A DNA stretch of 64,000 nt, from positions 1,329,757-1,393,756 of the forward strand of contig NZ_LMFS01000001.1 in the NCBI RefSeq assembly GCF_001426945.1, in the 5' to 3' direction. Made by a program: the position numbers and the translations under genes. The DNA comes from Pseudolabrys sp. Root1462. GTDB lineage: Bacteria; Pseudomonadota; Alphaproteobacteria; Rhizobiales; Xanthobacteraceae. The notes beneath the pieces were generated by a model. It had not been told where the DNA came from. It saw only the letters and a program-made list of their open reading frames with translations, and did not search any database. Below, one piece after another: positions 7,939-18,359 of the stretch (position 1 is its first letter; each line of letters begins with the position of its first letter).

Positions 7939-8499
7939 ATGAACGATACCGCCACCACCGCCACGACGCGCCCGAAGCGCTGGTACATCGTGCACGCCTA
8001 CTCGAATTTCGAGAAGAAGGTTGCCGATTCGATCCGCGAACAGGCCAAGCAGCGCGGCCTCGAGGACCACTTCGACGAAGTGCTGGTCCCGACCGAAACC
8101 GTCACCGAAATGCGGCGCGGCCGCAAGGTGAACTCGGAACGCAAGTTTTTCCCCGGCTATGTGCTGGTGAAGATGGCGCTGACCGACGAGGTCTTCCATC
8201 TCATCAAGAACACGCCGAAGGTCACCGGCTTCCTCGGCGCCGACAACAAGCCGATGCCGATTTCGGATGCCGAGGCGACGCGCCTCCTGCAGCAGGTGCA
8301 GGAAGGCATCGAGCGGCCGAAGCCGTCGGTGTCCTTCGAGGTCGGCGAGAACGTGCGCGTGTCGGACGGCCCGTTCGCGTCGTTCAACGGCGTCGTCGAG
8401 GAAGTCGACGAAGCGCGTTCGCGCGTCAAGGTCGCGGTGTCGATCTTCGGCCGCGCCACGCCGGTCGAACTGGAATTCGGTCAGGTCGAAAAGGTCTGA
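7939..8499 (+). CDS. nusG: Transcription termination/antitermination protein NusG
   Basis: 186 residues. The N-terminal NGN domain starts KRWYIVHAYSNFEKKVADSI and includes KFFPGYVLVKM. The C-terminal KOW domain has VGENVRVSDGPFASFNGVVEEVDEARSRVKV. The N-terminal domain binds RNA polymerase and the KOW domain binds Rho or ribosomal protein S10. The start is ATG 7939, 21 nt after secE. Length is normal and nothing is unusual. Confidence 0.98.
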   Translation: MNDTATTATTRPKRWYIVHAYSNFEKKVADSIREQAKQRGLEDHFDEVLVPTETVTEMRRGRKVNSERKFFPGYVLVKMALTDEVFHLIKNTPKVTGFLGADNKPMPISDAEATRLLQQVQEGIERPKPSVSFEVGENVRVSDGPFASFNGVVEEVDEARSRVKVAVSIFGRATPVELEFGQVEKV

Positions 8500-8603
8500 T
8501 CGTTGCGAGGCGGCCGGGATCGCCCCGGCTGCGACAAGCCAGATGTGGAAGGTGAGGCGGCTTAGCCGGCTGTCAAAAACCGCACCACTAACGGAGAGAG
8601 AGT

Positions 8604-9032
8604 ATGGCTAAGAAAGTCACTGGATTCCTCAAACTGCAAGTGCCTGCCGGCGCTGCCAACCCGTCGCCGCCGATCGGTCCGGCGCTGGGTCAGCGCGGCC
8701 TCAACATCATGGAGTTCTGCAAGGCGTTCAACGCGCAGACCCAGAAAATGGAAAAGAACATGCCGATCCCGGTGGTCATCACGACCTACCAGGACCGCTC
8801 GTTCACCTTCGAACTGAAGACCCCGCCGGTGTCCTACTTCCTCAAGAAGGCCGCCAAGCTTGAATCCGCGTCGAAGACGCCGGGCCGCGACATCGTCGGT
8901 TCGGTGACCAAGGCGCAGATCAAGGAAATCGCCGAACAGAAGATGAAGGATCTCAACGCCAACGATATCGATGCGGCGATGAAGATGATCGAAGGTTCGG
9001 CCCGGTCCATGGGTCTCAAGGTGGCGGAGTAA
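8604..9032 (+). CDS. rplK: Large-subunit ribosomal protein L11 (uL11)
   Basis: 142 residues, normal length. The N-terminal domain contains [33 protein letters not shown], the proline-rich thiostrepton/RelA-linked face. The C-terminal domain binds 23S rRNA at the GTPase-associated centre. Start ATG 8604 has GGAGAGAG just upstream. It is separated from rplA by 5 nt. The 104-nt gap from nusG may hold the L11-operon promoter, but none was resolved. Confidence 0.98.
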   Translation: MAKKVTGFLKLQVPAGAANPSPPIGPALGQRGLNIMEFCKAFNAQTQKMEKNMPIPVVITTYQDRSFTFELKTPPVSYFLKKAAKLESASKTPGRDIVGSVTKAQIKEIAEQKMKDLNANDIDAAMKMIEGSARSMGLKVAE

Positions 9033-9037
9033 GGGTC

Positions 9038-9736
<699 letters not shown>

Positions 9737-9767
9737 GCGATACCGCAACGCGGTATCTGGAAATTGG

Positions 9768-9795
9768 AAAGGCCGGACCTCGCGTCCGGCCTTTT
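9768..9795 (+). terminator. Intrinsic terminator after rplA
   Basis: Stem AAAGGCCGGAC (9768-9778) and GTCCGGCCTTTT (9784-9795) with a 5-nt loop and T-tract. It separates the rplKA transcript from the accessory block, which means rplJL needs its own promoter. Confidence 0.9.
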
Positions 9796-9814
9796 CATTT
9801 GCGGCCTGCCTCAA

Positions 9815-10150
9815 TTGACCGAATCACAGGCCGGTGCATTCTTCGCACAGGCTGTGAGGATCCGGGGCGTGCTGGGCTACTTCAAGCGTGAGACCTACAA
9901 GGATGTCGAGCTGGTGCGGATGTCCAACGGGGACTATTGCCTCGTTCGCCCGCTTGGCTTGGTCCCCGGCGGCAAGGGGATGCGCCATCAGGAAAACCTG
10001 TTGCGGCTGACGCCATCGGGCATCGCCTCGAAGCTGTGGGCGGTGCTGCGTCATCGTTTCAGCGCCGCGCTGGTGGCCGAGGCGACGCGCGAACTGGCGC
10101 GTCAGCCGATCGCCGCACGGCGGTCCGATCATTCCGGCGGCGCTCAATAG
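9815..10150 (+). CDS. Hypothetical protein (start uncertain)
   Basis: An open frame of about 110 residues; the upstream extension to TTG 9764 would run through the rplA terminator, so a later start is more likely. TTG 9815 is used here without a good ribosome-binding site. The product is soluble and basic (RGVLGYFKRETYKDVELVRM, CLVRPLGLVPGGKGMRHQ). No domain is recognised. A minus-strand frame overlaps it, but this strand reads more like protein. Convergent with the nitroreductase. Confidence 0.4.
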   Translation: MTESQAGAFFAQAVRIRGVLGYFKRETYKDVELVRMSNGDYCLVRPLGLVPGGKGMRHQENLLRLTPSGIASKLWAVLRHRFSAALVAEATRELARQPIAARRSDHSGGAQ

Positions 10151-10183
10151 CCGCGACGGCGAGACGAACGCCGCATCATCCGC

Positions 10184-10747
10184 TTACGCTTCGGCCCAGC
10201 TGATCTGCGCCGGCTGTCGCGCGACCGCGGCCGGGAACGCGACCGGATGGCCGACGATGATCGGCGCGACGGGCATATAAGAAGCGGGAAGCTTCACCGC
10301 AGCCTTGCCCTCCGGCGTGCCGAGCCAGGATTGGGCAAAGCCGATCCAGCACGAGCCGAGACCGCGTCCGCGCGCCGCCAGCATCAGATTCTGCGCCGCC
10401 AGCGTGCAATCGATCGTCGCCCATGGGCCTTCGCTGCGGCTCGAAATCACGATCAGCGCCGGCGCGTGATAGAAAATGTGGAAGGTCTGGTCCGACAGAA
10501 TCTCGCTGAAATGATGCGACAGCAGGCCGGCCGGCGTGGTGCGCAGTATGTGCGCCTTGGCTTCCTGCGAGATGCGGTCGAGCAGCGGCTGGCCGCGCAC
10601 CACCGTGAAGGTCCACGGCTGCTCGTTCATCGCGCTCGGCGCCTGGATCGCCGCGTCGATCAGCGCGCGGATTGTGGCGTCGTCAACGGCGTCGGGTTTG
10701 TAGGCGCGCACGGCGCGGCGCGTGGCAATCGCTTCGTTGAGGTCCAT
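10184..10747 (-). CDS. Nitroreductase-family FMN oxidoreductase
   Basis: 187 residues from ATG 10747. The N-terminal FMN-binding signature AIATRRAVRAYKPDAV and the APSAMNEQPWTFTVV loop are typical, as is RGRGLGSCWIGFA near the middle. The family acts as a homodimer with FMN and NAD(P)H on nitro, quinone or enone substrates. It lies on the same strand as, and 101 nt downstream of, the MarR regulator, so the two may form an operon under MarR control next to the divergent aromatic hydroxylase. Confidence 0.92.
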   Translation of the reverse strand: MDLNEAIATRRAVRAYKPDAVDDATIRALIDAAIQAPSAMNEQPWTFTVVRGQPLLDRISQEAKAHILRTTPAGLLSHHFSEILSDQTFHIFYHAPALIVISSRSEGPWATIDCTLAAQNLMLAARGRGLGSCWIGFAQSWLGTPEGKAAVKLPASYMPVAPIIVGHPVAFPAAVARQPAQISWAEA

Positions 10748-10848
10748 GGCTCGGCTCCGCACATCTGCCGACGGGAAGCTTCGTCAGTAGCAGGAGCGGC
10801 GTCGCACCATCTTGAGCGACATCAAATCGCGCGGGAAGGCGGCGCGGC

Positions 10849-11331
10849 TCAGGCTTTCTTCGCCTCGGCGCTCGCCATCTCGCGCATCGGCGCCCGGCTG
10901 AGTTCGTTGCCGGCGTCGATCGCCTTGCGCATCAGGCGCATCAATTCCTTGCCTTCTGCCGCCGTCAACCCACGCATCATTGAACGCTGCGCGGCCTGAA
11001 CCGCGGGTTCGACTTGCCGCAGCATTTTGTCGCCGGCCGCTGTGATCGAGAGTTCGTGGGCGCGGCGATCGCGCGGGCTTGGCGTGCGGACGACGAGTCC
11101 CTTTTGCGCCAGCCGGTCGATGACGCCCGTGATGGTGGTGCGGTCATAGGCGATGGTCCCGGCGAGCGTCGCCTGGTCCATCCCCGGATGAGCCGCGATC
11201 GCCACCAGCGCGGCATACTGAACCGGTGTCAGATCGAATCCGGCTTCCTCCATCTCGGCATGAAACACGGCGACCGCGATCTGCTGGAAACGGCGGGCGA
11301 GGTGCCCCGGTTTATCGTTGAGATCCTTCAC
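10849..11331 (-). CDS. MarR-family transcriptional regulator
   Basis: 160 residues from a GTG start at 11331 with a strong AGGAGG 6 nt upstream. The winged-HTH core shows LTPVQYAALVAIAAHPGMDQATLAGTI, the recognition helix DRTTITGVIDRL and the wing VRTPSPRDRRAHELSIT. MarR dimers usually repress a divergent gene and release DNA on binding a phenolic ligand. The divergent neighbour is an aromatic hydroxylase, which fits aromatic sensing. The shared intergenic region has a matching operator-like element. Confidence 0.93.
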   Translation of the reverse strand: MKDLNDKPGHLARRFQQIAVAVFHAEMEEAGFDLTPVQYAALVAIAAHPGMDQATLAGTIAYDRTTITGVIDRLAQKGLVVRTPSPRDRRAHELSITAAGDKMLRQVEPAVQAAQRSMMRGLTAAEGKELMRLMRKAIDAGNELSRAPMREMASAEAKKA

Positions 11332-11350
11332 CCGATCCTCCTGCCGCTAT

Positions 11351-11379
11351 TTGACAAGCATACTGATCATCAGCATACT
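11351..11379 (+). promoter_or_regulatory. Sigma70-type promoter with MarR operator-like repeats
   Basis: TTGACA (11351-11356), 17-bp spacer, CATACT (11374-11379). AGCATACT occurs twice as a direct repeat (11357-11364 and 11372-11379) around the odd-length palindrome CTGAT-C-ATCAG (11363-11373). The second repeat contains the -10 box, so a bound regulator would block RNA polymerase. The promoter points at the FAD hydroxylase 48 nt away. Confidence 0.65.
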
Positions 11380-11426
11380 TCGCAATAAGCAAAGCGCGAG
11401 CCTTCGGGGAAGGCCGGGGAGGTGAC

Positions 11427-13331
11427 ATGCAATTCCATCTCAATGGTTTCGAGCCCGGCGATCCGGAGATCGCCGATACGGCGCAGCGCTATCCGGAGTC
11501 TGGCGCGAAAGGCGCGTTGCCCGCGGAAGTCGATGTTCTTGTCGTCGGCTGCGGCCCGGCCGGTTTGACGCTGGCCACGCAACTGGCCGCCTTTCCCGAC
11601 ATCAAAACCGTCATCGCCGAACAGAAGACGGGCCCGCTGCTGCGCGGCCAAGCCGACGGCATCGCCTGCCGCACCGTCGAAATGTTCGAGGCCTTCGGCT
11701 TCAGCGAGAAGGTTCTGAAGGAGGCGTGCTGGATCAACGAAACCACGTTCTGGAAGCCCGACGACCGGCAGCCCGCGAACATCGCGAGTTCCGGCCGCAT
11801 TCAGGACGTCGAGGACGGCCTCTCCGAGTTTCCGCATGTCGTGCTCAACCAGGCGCGGGTGCATGATTTCTATCTCGACGTCATGCGCAAATCGCCGGCG
11901 AAGCTCGAGCCGCATTACGCGCGGCGCCTGATCGATCTTCACATCGACACAGCCGGCAACGACCCTCATCGCGTCACCGCGCGCTTTGAGCGCGTCGATG
12001 AAGCGCACCAAGGCGAGATCGAAACCATCAAGGCGCGTTACGTCGTCGGCTGCGACGGCGCACGCAGCCAGGTGCGCAAATCGATCGGCCGCACGCTCGA
12101 GGGCGACTCGGCCAACCACGCCTGGGGCGTTATGGATGTGCTCGCCGTGACCGATTTTCCCGACGTGCGGATGAAGAGCCTCATTCAGTCGGCTGCCGAC
12201 GGCAGCATCATCATCATTCCGCGGGAAGGCGGCTATCTGTTTCGCATCTATGTCGAAATGGACAAGCTGGATGAGGGTGAACGGGTGGGCAATCGTAACA
12301 TCGCTGCCGATCAGGTCATCGCCGCAGCGCGTCGCGTCTTCAAACCCTATACGCTCGACGTCAAGGAGGTCGCATGGTGGTCGGTCTACGAGATCGGGCA
12401 GCGGCTGTGCGACAAGTTCGACAACGTCGAAGACGGTGCGGCGGATGAACTGCCGTGCGTGTTCATCGCCGGCGACGCCTGTCACACGCACTCGCCGAAG
12501 GCCGGGCAGGGCATGAACGTGTCGATGCAGGACGGCTTCAATCTCGGCTGGAAGCTGGCGTCGGTGCTGCGTGGCCGCGCCAAACCCCAGTTGCTGCACA
12601 CTTACTCCGGCGAACGCCAGGCGGTGGCCAAGGAACTGATCGACTTCGATCGCGAATGGGCGAAGGTGATCTCGTCATCGAAGGGCGCGGATCCCGCCGA
12701 GACGCAGCGCTACTTCGTCCAGCACGGCCGTTACACCGCCGGCACCGCGACACGCTATCGTCCGGCTTTGCTGACCGGCGAGCCGACGCACCAGCATCTC
12801 GCCAAGGGCCTGACCATCGGCACACGGTTCCACTCAGCGCCGGTGATTCGCGTTGGCGATGCCATGAAGATCGAGCTTGGTCACACCGTGAAAGCCGACG
12901 GCCGCTGGCGGCTGTTCGCCTTTGCGCCGAAGGGCGATGCCGGACAGGCCGGCGGCCGGCTTCGCGCGCTGTGTGACTTCCTCGCCACGGCGGCGGAGTC
13001 GCCGATCAGGAAGTACACGCCGGCCGGCGCCGATATCGACGCCGTTTTCGACGTGCGGGCGATCGTGCAGCAAGGCCACCGCGATGTGGCGATCAATGCG
13101 ATGCCGCCGTTGCTGCTGCCGGCGAAGGGCAAGTTCGGGCTGCGCGACTACGAAAAGGTTTTCGCACCGGATCTCAAGGGCGGCCACGACATCTTTGACA
13201 TGCGCGGCGTGGACCGCGCGCAGGGCTGCCTAGTTATTGTGCGTCCGGACCAGTATGTCGCCCATGTCTTGCCGATGCATGCATACGAAGAGCTTGCGAC
13301 ATACTTTGATGGCTTCATGTTGACGGCCTGA
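11427..13331 (+). CDS. FAD-dependent aromatic hydroxylase (phenol/3-hydroxybenzoate hydroxylase type)
   Basis: 634 residues. FAD motif GCGPAG (41-46) follows strand VDVLVV; a second FAD motif GDACHTHSPKAGQGMN starts near residue 349; the family DG motif appears as GCDGARSQVRKSIG. The C-terminal ~200 residues (from about GTRFHSAPVIRV) match the thioredoxin-like dimerisation domain of phenol 2-monooxygenases. Length and layout fit 3-hydroxybenzoate 4-hydroxylase or phenol 2-monooxygenase; the exact substrate is undecided. It uses NAD(P)H and O2 to hydroxylate phenolics in the cytoplasm. The divergent MarR gene and the overlapping operator suggest aromatic induction. Confidence 0.9.
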   Translation: MQFHLNGFEPGDPEIADTAQRYPESGAKGALPAEVDVLVVGCGPAGLTLATQLAAFPDIKTVIAEQKTGPLLRGQADGIACRTVEMFEAFGFSEKVLKEACWINETTFWKPDDRQPANIASSGRIQDVEDGLSEFPHVVLNQARVHDFYLDVMRKSPAKLEPHYARRLIDLHIDTAGNDPHRVTARFERVDEAHQGEIETIKARYVVGCDGARSQVRKSIGRTLEGDSANHAWGVMDVLAVTDFPDVRMKSLIQSAADGSIIIIPREGGYLFRIYVEMDKLDEGERVGNRNIAADQVIAAARRVFKPYTLDVKEVAWWSVYEIGQRLCDKFDNVEDGAADELPCVFIAGDACHTHSPKAGQGMNVSMQDGFNLGWKLASVLRGRAKPQLLHTYSGERQAVAKELIDFDREWAKVISSSKGADPAETQRYFVQHGRYTAGTATRYRPALLTGEPTHQHLAKGLTIGTRFHSAPVIRVGDAMKIELGHTVKADGRWRLFAFAPKGDAGQAGGRLRALCDFLATAAESPIRKYTPAGADIDAVFDVRAIVQQGHRDVAINAMPPLLLPAKGKFGLRDYEKVFAPDLKGGHDIFDMRGVDRAQGCLVIVRPDQYVAHVLPMHAYEELATYFDGFMLTA

Positions 13332-13642
13332 TCCGGCGCATGGGTCAGTGACGTTGACGCATCGCTATGCAAATTTGCTGCGTGAGTCCCGCAGCCGTTG
13401 CGAAATTGTCGTAACTTGCCGAGCGCCGTGAAATTTTTTTCTGTGCTTCGATCGTGTCGACTCTGTTGTCATCATCCGCCGAAGGTCTGACGAAAATCTG
13501 TCGACCTCTGCCTTGTTCTTGGCTTCTCCCTCCCTAGATCGATTCCACTTGTCGCCCCGCGGGGGTGGCGGGCTTCGACTTTCTGTTCCGGTGGGAACGA
13601 CAGGTGCGATGTCTTTGACGAAAGGCATCCTTGGAGGGGTCT
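13332..13642. other. Intergenic region before molybdenum hydroxylase operon
   Basis: 311 nt between the hydroxylase and the iron-sulfur subunit gene. Contains a T7 run near 13432-13440 without a proper stem, and a small CTGCG/CGCAG hairpin near 13379-13395. A promoter for the downstream operon is expected here, but no convincing -35/-10 was found. No ORF is supported. Confidence 0.5.
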
Positions 13643-14107
13643 ATGGCGGCTTTCTCGATCAAGGTGAATGGCAAATCCCATTCCGTCGATGTACTACCCG
13701 ATACTCCGCTGCTTTGGGTGTTACGCGACAATCTGCAATTGACCGGCACCAAGTTCGGTTGCGGCATTGCCCAGTGCGGCGCCTGCACCGTGCAAATGGA
13801 TGGCAGCCCGTTGCGGTCCTGCTCGATGCCCGTGTCCGGCGTAGGCGACAGCGAAATCACCACGATTGAAGGCATGGCGGGTCCGGAAACGGAGGCCGTG
13901 CAGAAAGCCTGGGTCGCGCGCGAAGTGCCGCAGTGCGGCTATTGCCAATCCGGGCAGGTGATGAGCGCGGTCTCGCTGCTCCAGTCGGTCAAGGAGCCGA
14001 CCGACGAGGACATCGATCTCGCCATGAACGGCAACATCTGCCGTTGCGCGACTTATGTCCGCATCCGCGCCGCCATCCACGATGCCGCGAAGACCCTGAA
14101 GGGCTGA
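13643..14107 (+). CDS. Molybdenum hydroxylase [2Fe-2S] subunit (IorA-like)
   Basis: 154 residues from ATG 13643 (GGAGGGG ribosome-binding site). Plant-ferredoxin cluster cysteines are C40, C45, C48 and C60 (FGCGIAQCGACTV); the second helical cluster has C98, C101, C133 and C135 (CGYCQSG, CRC). All eight ligands are intact. It matches the small subunit of isoquinoline 1-oxidoreductase/xanthine-oxidase-type enzymes and passes electrons from the Mo site toward a cytochrome. It has no signal peptide and would be co-exported with the Tat-tagged large subunit 4 nt downstream. Confidence 0.95.
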   Translation: MAAFSIKVNGKSHSVDVLPDTPLLWVLRDNLQLTGTKFGCGIAQCGACTVQMDGSPLRSCSMPVSGVGDSEITTIEGMAGPETEAVQKAWVAREVPQCGYCQSGQVMSAVSLLQSVKEPTDEDIDLAMNGNICRCATYVRIRAAIHDAAKTLKG

Positions 14108-14111
14108 CGCC

Positions 14112-16301
14112 ATGACAATTCATCAGACCGATCTGTCGCGCCGTTCCATCCTCAAGGCGGCTGCGGGCCTCACCATTGCATTCTATTTGCCGCCGCTGGC
14201 CAAAGCACAGACCGCAGCGGCGCCGGCCGGCCCGTTTGCGCCGAATGCCTTCGTGCGCATCGGCACCGACAACACCGTGACCGTGTTGTCCAAGCACATC
14301 GAGATGGGGCAGGGCCCGTACACCGGTCTCACCACCATCGTCGCCGAAGAGCTCGACGCCGATTGGGCGCAGATGCGCGTCGAGGGTGCGCCCGCGAACA
14401 ACAAGCTCTACAACAACCTCGCCTTCGGCCCGATCCAAGGCACCGGCGGCTCCAGCGCGATTGCCAACTCGTTCGAGCAACTGCGCAAGGCGGGGGCCAG
14501 CGCCCGCGCCATGCTGGTGCAGGCGGCCGCCGAGCAATGGAAGGTGCCGGCCGACGCGATCACGGTGACCAAGGGCGTCGTCAAGCATGCGGTGTCGAAT
14601 CGTCAGGCCACGTTCGGCGAACTGGCGCAGGCGGCGGCGAAGTTGCCGGTGCCGACCAATGTGACGCTGAAGAAGCCGGAAGACTTTACGCTCATCGGCA
14701 AGGAAGGCGCGATCACCCGCCTCGATATTCCCGACAAGACCAACGGCAAGGCGCGCTTCACCATCGACATCAACGAACCGGGGATGCTCACCGTGCTGGT
14801 CGCGCATCCGCCGCGGTTCGGCGGCAAGGTCGCCAGCTTCGACGATGCCGAGACCCGCAAGATCCCGGGTGTGGTCGATGTGAAAGCGCTGTCGTCCGGC
14901 GTTGCCGTTTACGCCAATGGCATGTGGCCGGCGATGAAGGGCCGCGAGGCCTTGCGCGTGACCTGGGACGAGAGCGCGGCGGAAAAGCGCGGCACCCCTG
15001 AATTGCTCGCCGAGTATCGCGCGGCGGCGGACAAGACCGGCATCATCGCTGGCCGTGAAGGCGATGCGGTCGGTGCCCTGGCCAAGGCCAGCGCAAATTC
15101 GGCGGCAAAGGTCGTCAAAGCCGAATACGTATTCCCGTATCTCGCCCATGCGCCGATGGAGCCGCTCAACGGCTTCATCAATTGGGATGGCGAGCGGGCG
15201 GCAGCCAAGTATGGCTGTCAGTTCCAGACCGTGGACCAGGGCGCCATTGCCAAGGTGCTTGGCCTCAAACCTGAGCAGGTGACGATCGACATGCTGCTCG
15301 CCGGCGGCAGTTTCGGTCGCCGCGCCCAGGCGACCGCCGAACTTGCCATCGAACTTGCGGAAGCTGCCAAGGCCATCGGTCCGAACAAGCCGATCAAACT
15401 GGTGCGCACGCGCGACGACGATATTCGCGGTGGCTATTATCGTCCGATGTTCCTGCATCGCATGAAGGGCGCGGTCGAGAACGGCAAGATCGTCGCCTGG
15501 AGCGACACCGTCGTCGGCCAGTCATTCATGGCGGGCTCTGCGTTCGCCGGCATGATCAAGGACGGCGTCGACCCGACGCAGGTCGAAGGCTCGAACGAAC
15601 TGCCGTATACGGTGGAGAACTTCCAGTGCGATCTGCATACCGCCGATGTCGGCGTGCCGACGTTGTGGTGGCGCTCCGTCGGTCATACCCACACCGCTTA
15701 TGCGGTCGAAAGCTTCATTGACGAATTGTTGCAGGAGGCCGGCAAGGACCCGGTCGCCGGCCGGCTCGAACTGATGACCAAGGACAAGAGCAAGCGTCTC
15801 GCCGGTGCGCTGAAGGCCGTTGCCGAACTCGCCAAGTGGAACGGGCCCGAGGTCGGCAACGGCCGCGCACGCGGTGTGGCGGCGGTGGAGAGCTTCGATA
15901 CCTTCGTCGCGCAGATTGCCGAAGTGTCGATCGGCAAAAATGGCGAGCCGCGCGTGCATAAAGTCTGGTGCGCGGTCGATTGCGGCGTTGCCGTCAATCC
16001 GGACGTCATCCGCGCGCAGATGGAAGGCGGCATCGGCTTCGGCGTCGGTCACATTCTTTATGCGGACCTGCCGCTCGACGGCGGCCGCGTGGTGCCGAAG
16101 AACTTCGACTCGTACCGGTCGTTGCGCATCAACGAGATGCCGGAGGTCGAAGTCGTCATCGTCAAGTCGAGCGAAAAGCCAACCGGCGTCGGCGAGCCCG
16201 GTGTGCCGCCGGTCGGTCCGGCGATTGCCAATGCGATGGCGCGGCTCGGCGTGCAGCGTCCGCGCAGCCTGCCGATGGTGCCGGCCGGGAGGAATGCCTG
16301 A
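14112..16301 (+). CDS. Molybdopterin-binding hydroxylase large subunit (IorB-like), Tat-exported
   Basis: 729 residues. The Tat signal [19 protein letters not shown] with cleavage near AKAQ implies folded export to the periplasm. Cofactor motifs: [19 protein letters not shown] and the C-terminal [17 protein letters not shown], whose Glu (about 695) is the predicted catalytic base. No CO-dehydrogenase-type cysteine loop is seen. The family hydroxylates N-heterocycles or oxidises aldehydes using water. There is no FAD subunit in the operon; the cytochrome c that overlaps its stop codon is the likely electron acceptor. Confidence 0.94.
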   Translation: MTIHQTDLSRRSILKAAAGLTIAFYLPPLAKAQTAAAPAGPFAPNAFVRIGTDNTVTVLSKHIEMGQGPYTGLTTIVAEELDADWAQMRVEGAPANNKLYNNLAFGPIQGTGGSSAIANSFEQLRKAGASARAMLVQAAAEQWKVPADAITVTKGVVKHAVSNRQATFGELAQAAAKLPVPTNVTLKKPEDFTLIGKEGAITRLDIPDKTNGKARFTIDINEPGMLTVLVAHPPRFGGKVASFDDAETRKIPGVVDVKALSSGVAVYANGMWPAMKGREALRVTWDESAAEKRGTPELLAEYRAAADKTGIIAGREGDAVGALAKASANSAAKVVKAEYVFPYLAHAPMEPLNGFINWDGERAAAKYGCQFQTVDQGAIAKVLGLKPEQVTIDMLLAGGSFGRRAQATAELAIELAEAAKAIGPNKPIKLVRTRDDDIRGGYYRPMFLHRMKGAVENGKIVAWSDTVVGQSFMAGSAFAGMIKDGVDPTQVEGSNELPYTVENFQCDLHTADVGVPTLWWRSVGHTHTAYAVESFIDELLQEAGKDPVAGRLELMTKDKSKRLAGALKAVAELAKWNGPEVGNGRARGVAAVESFDTFVAQIAEVSIGKNGEPRVHKVWCAVDCGVAVNPDVIRAQMEGGIGFGVGHILYADLPLDGGRVVPKNFDSYRSLRINEMPEVEVVIVKSSEKPTGVGEPGVPPVGPAIANAMARLGVQRPRSLPMVPAGRNA

Positions 16302-16939
16302 TGCGTTCGTCGGTGATGTATGCCGCCGCTTTGATCGTCGGCGGTCTTTGCGCGGCGGCGCCCATGCTGGTCGCGACCAATGCGGTCGATCGCGCGGTCG
16401 CCGCTACGGCCAAAGACGGACTTGAGCCGGTCGAGAGCTTTAACGCGATCAAGGACCAGCGCGCACGTTCCGTGGCGCTGTTTGAAGAGGCGGGCAAGGT
16501 CATCCAAAGCCCGCGCTGCCTCAATTGCCATCCGGCCGGCGATCGCCCGACGCAGACCGAGGCCATGCGGCCGCATATCCCGCTGGTCGTGCGCGGCCCC
16601 GATGGTTTCGGCGCCGAAGGCGGCCTGCGCTGCGGCACCTGCCATCACGCCACGAACTTCGACCCCGCCAATGTTCCGGGCCACCCGGAATGGCACCTCG
16701 CGCCGATCGAAATGGCCTGGCAGGGCAAGTCGCTTGGGCAGATCTGCGAGCAGCTCAAGGATCCGAAGCGGAATGGCGGCATGGATATGGCCGCCCTGGT
16801 CCACCACATGGCCGAGGACAGCCTCGTCGGCTGGGGCTGGCACCCGGGCGGGGACCGGAAACCGGCGCCGGGAACCCAGGCCGAGTTCGGCCAGCTGTTC
16901 AAGGCGTGGGTCGAGAGCGGGGCAGTCTGCCCCGGTTGA
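16301..16939 (+). CDS. Dihaem c-type cytochrome, partner of molybdenum hydroxylase
   Basis: 212 residues starting at ATG 16301, which shares one base with the TGA of the large-subunit gene. An N-terminal hydrophobic export segment (~7-25) precedes two CXXCH sites, CLNCH (73-77) and CGTCHH (111-116). The organisation differs from the triple-haem cytochromes often paired with such enzymes and from the two other cytochromes in this window. It probably takes electrons from the [2Fe-2S] subunit and feeds the periplasmic respiratory chain. Assigned by haem motifs and operon position. Confidence 0.85.
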   Translation: MRSSVMYAAALIVGGLCAAAPMLVATNAVDRAVAATAKDGLEPVESFNAIKDQRARSVALFEEAGKVIQSPRCLNCHPAGDRPTQTEAMRPHIPLVVRGPDGFGAEGGLRCGTCHHATNFDPANVPGHPEWHLAPIEMAWQGKSLGQICEQLKDPKRNGGMDMAALVHHMAEDSLVGWGWHPGGDRKPAPGTQAEFGQLFKAWVESGAVCPG

Positions 16940-17413
16940 GGGCCGCAATTTCCCCCTTGGCAACCCCGGCCAAAGGGACTAAACCAACCCCCGAGGGCGT
17001 GCCGGCCCATTTGTCGGCACGCCTTTGCGCGTCTCTCAAACTCAGTGGTGAACGGACAGCATTCCTTTTAGAGAGCCATATTGGTCATCTGGAAGGGGCT
17101 AACCGGCGTCATTTGAGCTTGCGAACGCGGACCTGTCCAAGACTGCCGGTGCCGATGGCCTCAGGGCCTGACGCTTAATCCCTCCTAAGGGGGCCAGCAC
17201 AGACGGGGATGAGACCCGAATTTGCCCGGTCGCAAGGCCGAGCCAAGACGGTTCGAACCTCGGATACTGACGTTCGCGAAAGCTGCGTCAGGGGCAGGCT
17301 TCATGGTTGTCCTGCCTGACTGCGTCCACTCGTGGCGCCGATAGCGGGATGGCCGGATGTAACCCGGCGGTTCCCGCAACGTGCGGAAGCCGCCAAACCG
17401 GAAAGAGCTTGCA
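16940..17413. other. 474-nt rplJ leader region
   Basis: Contains the terminator at 16996-17026, then about 390 nt without a supported ORF leading to rplJ. Because rplA is terminated 7.2 kb upstream, the rplJL promoter must lie here. The GC-rich, hairpin-prone stretch 17170-17400 is the expected place for an L10-binding autoregulatory leader, but I could not fold it into the known consensus by eye. Confidence 0.45.
16996..17026 (+). terminator. Intrinsic terminator after molybdenum hydroxylase operon
   Basis: GGCGTGCCG (16996-17004) pairs perfectly with CGGCACGCC (17015-17023), with a 10-nt loop, followed by TTTG. It would end the three-gene oxidoreductase transcript before rplJ. Confidence 0.75.
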
Positions 17414-17932
17414 GTGGATCGAGCGGCAAAAAAAGAGTCCATCACCGAGCTGTCCGAGGTCTTCAAGACTTCGGCTGTCGTCGTGGTGGCTCACTATGCC
17501 GGCCTCACCGTCGCCCAGATGCAGCAGCTGCGCAGGCAGATGCGGCAGGCTGGCGGTTCGGTGAAGGTCGCTAAAAACCGTCTCGCCCAAATCGCTCTCA
17601 AGGACACCGACGTCGCTTCGATCGCGCCCCTTCTGAAGGGGCCGACGGTTCTTGCTTACTCCAAGGACCCGATCGCAGCGCCGAAGGTTGCAACCGATTT
17701 TGCCAAGGCGAACGAACAGTTCGTCATTCTCGGCGGATCGATGGGCAAAACTGCCCTGGACCAGAACGGTGTGAAGGCGCTCGCCTCGCTGCCGTCGCTG
17801 GACGAACTGCGTGCCAAGATCCTCGGCCTCCTCGTGGCGCCGGCGACCAAGATCGCGCAGCTCACCAACGCTCCCGCGGCCAAGGTCGCGCGCGTTGTCC
17901 AGGCTTATGCCTCCAAGGGCGAAGCGGCCTGA
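17414..17932 (+). CDS. rplJ: Large-subunit ribosomal protein L10 (uL10)
   Basis: 172 residues from GTG 17414, chosen because L10 proteins of this group start DRAAKKE; the open frame upstream is leader. The core [28 protein letters not shown] and KNRLAQIAL binds 23S rRNA, and the C-terminal helix carries L7/L12 dimers. L10 typically represses rplJL through the leader mRNA. rplL follows after 49 nt. Confidence 0.97.
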   Translation: MDRAAKKESITELSEVFKTSAVVVVAHYAGLTVAQMQQLRRQMRQAGGSVKVAKNRLAQIALKDTDVASIAPLLKGPTVLAYSKDPIAAPKVATDFAKANEQFVILGGSMGKTALDQNGVKALASLPSLDELRAKILGLLVAPATKIAQLTNAPAAKVARVVQAYASKGEAA

Positions 17933-17981
17933 CGGCCTACTCCAACAACCCAACTGGTTCGAACCTAATAGGAACTGAAAA

Positions 17982-18359
<378 letters not shown>

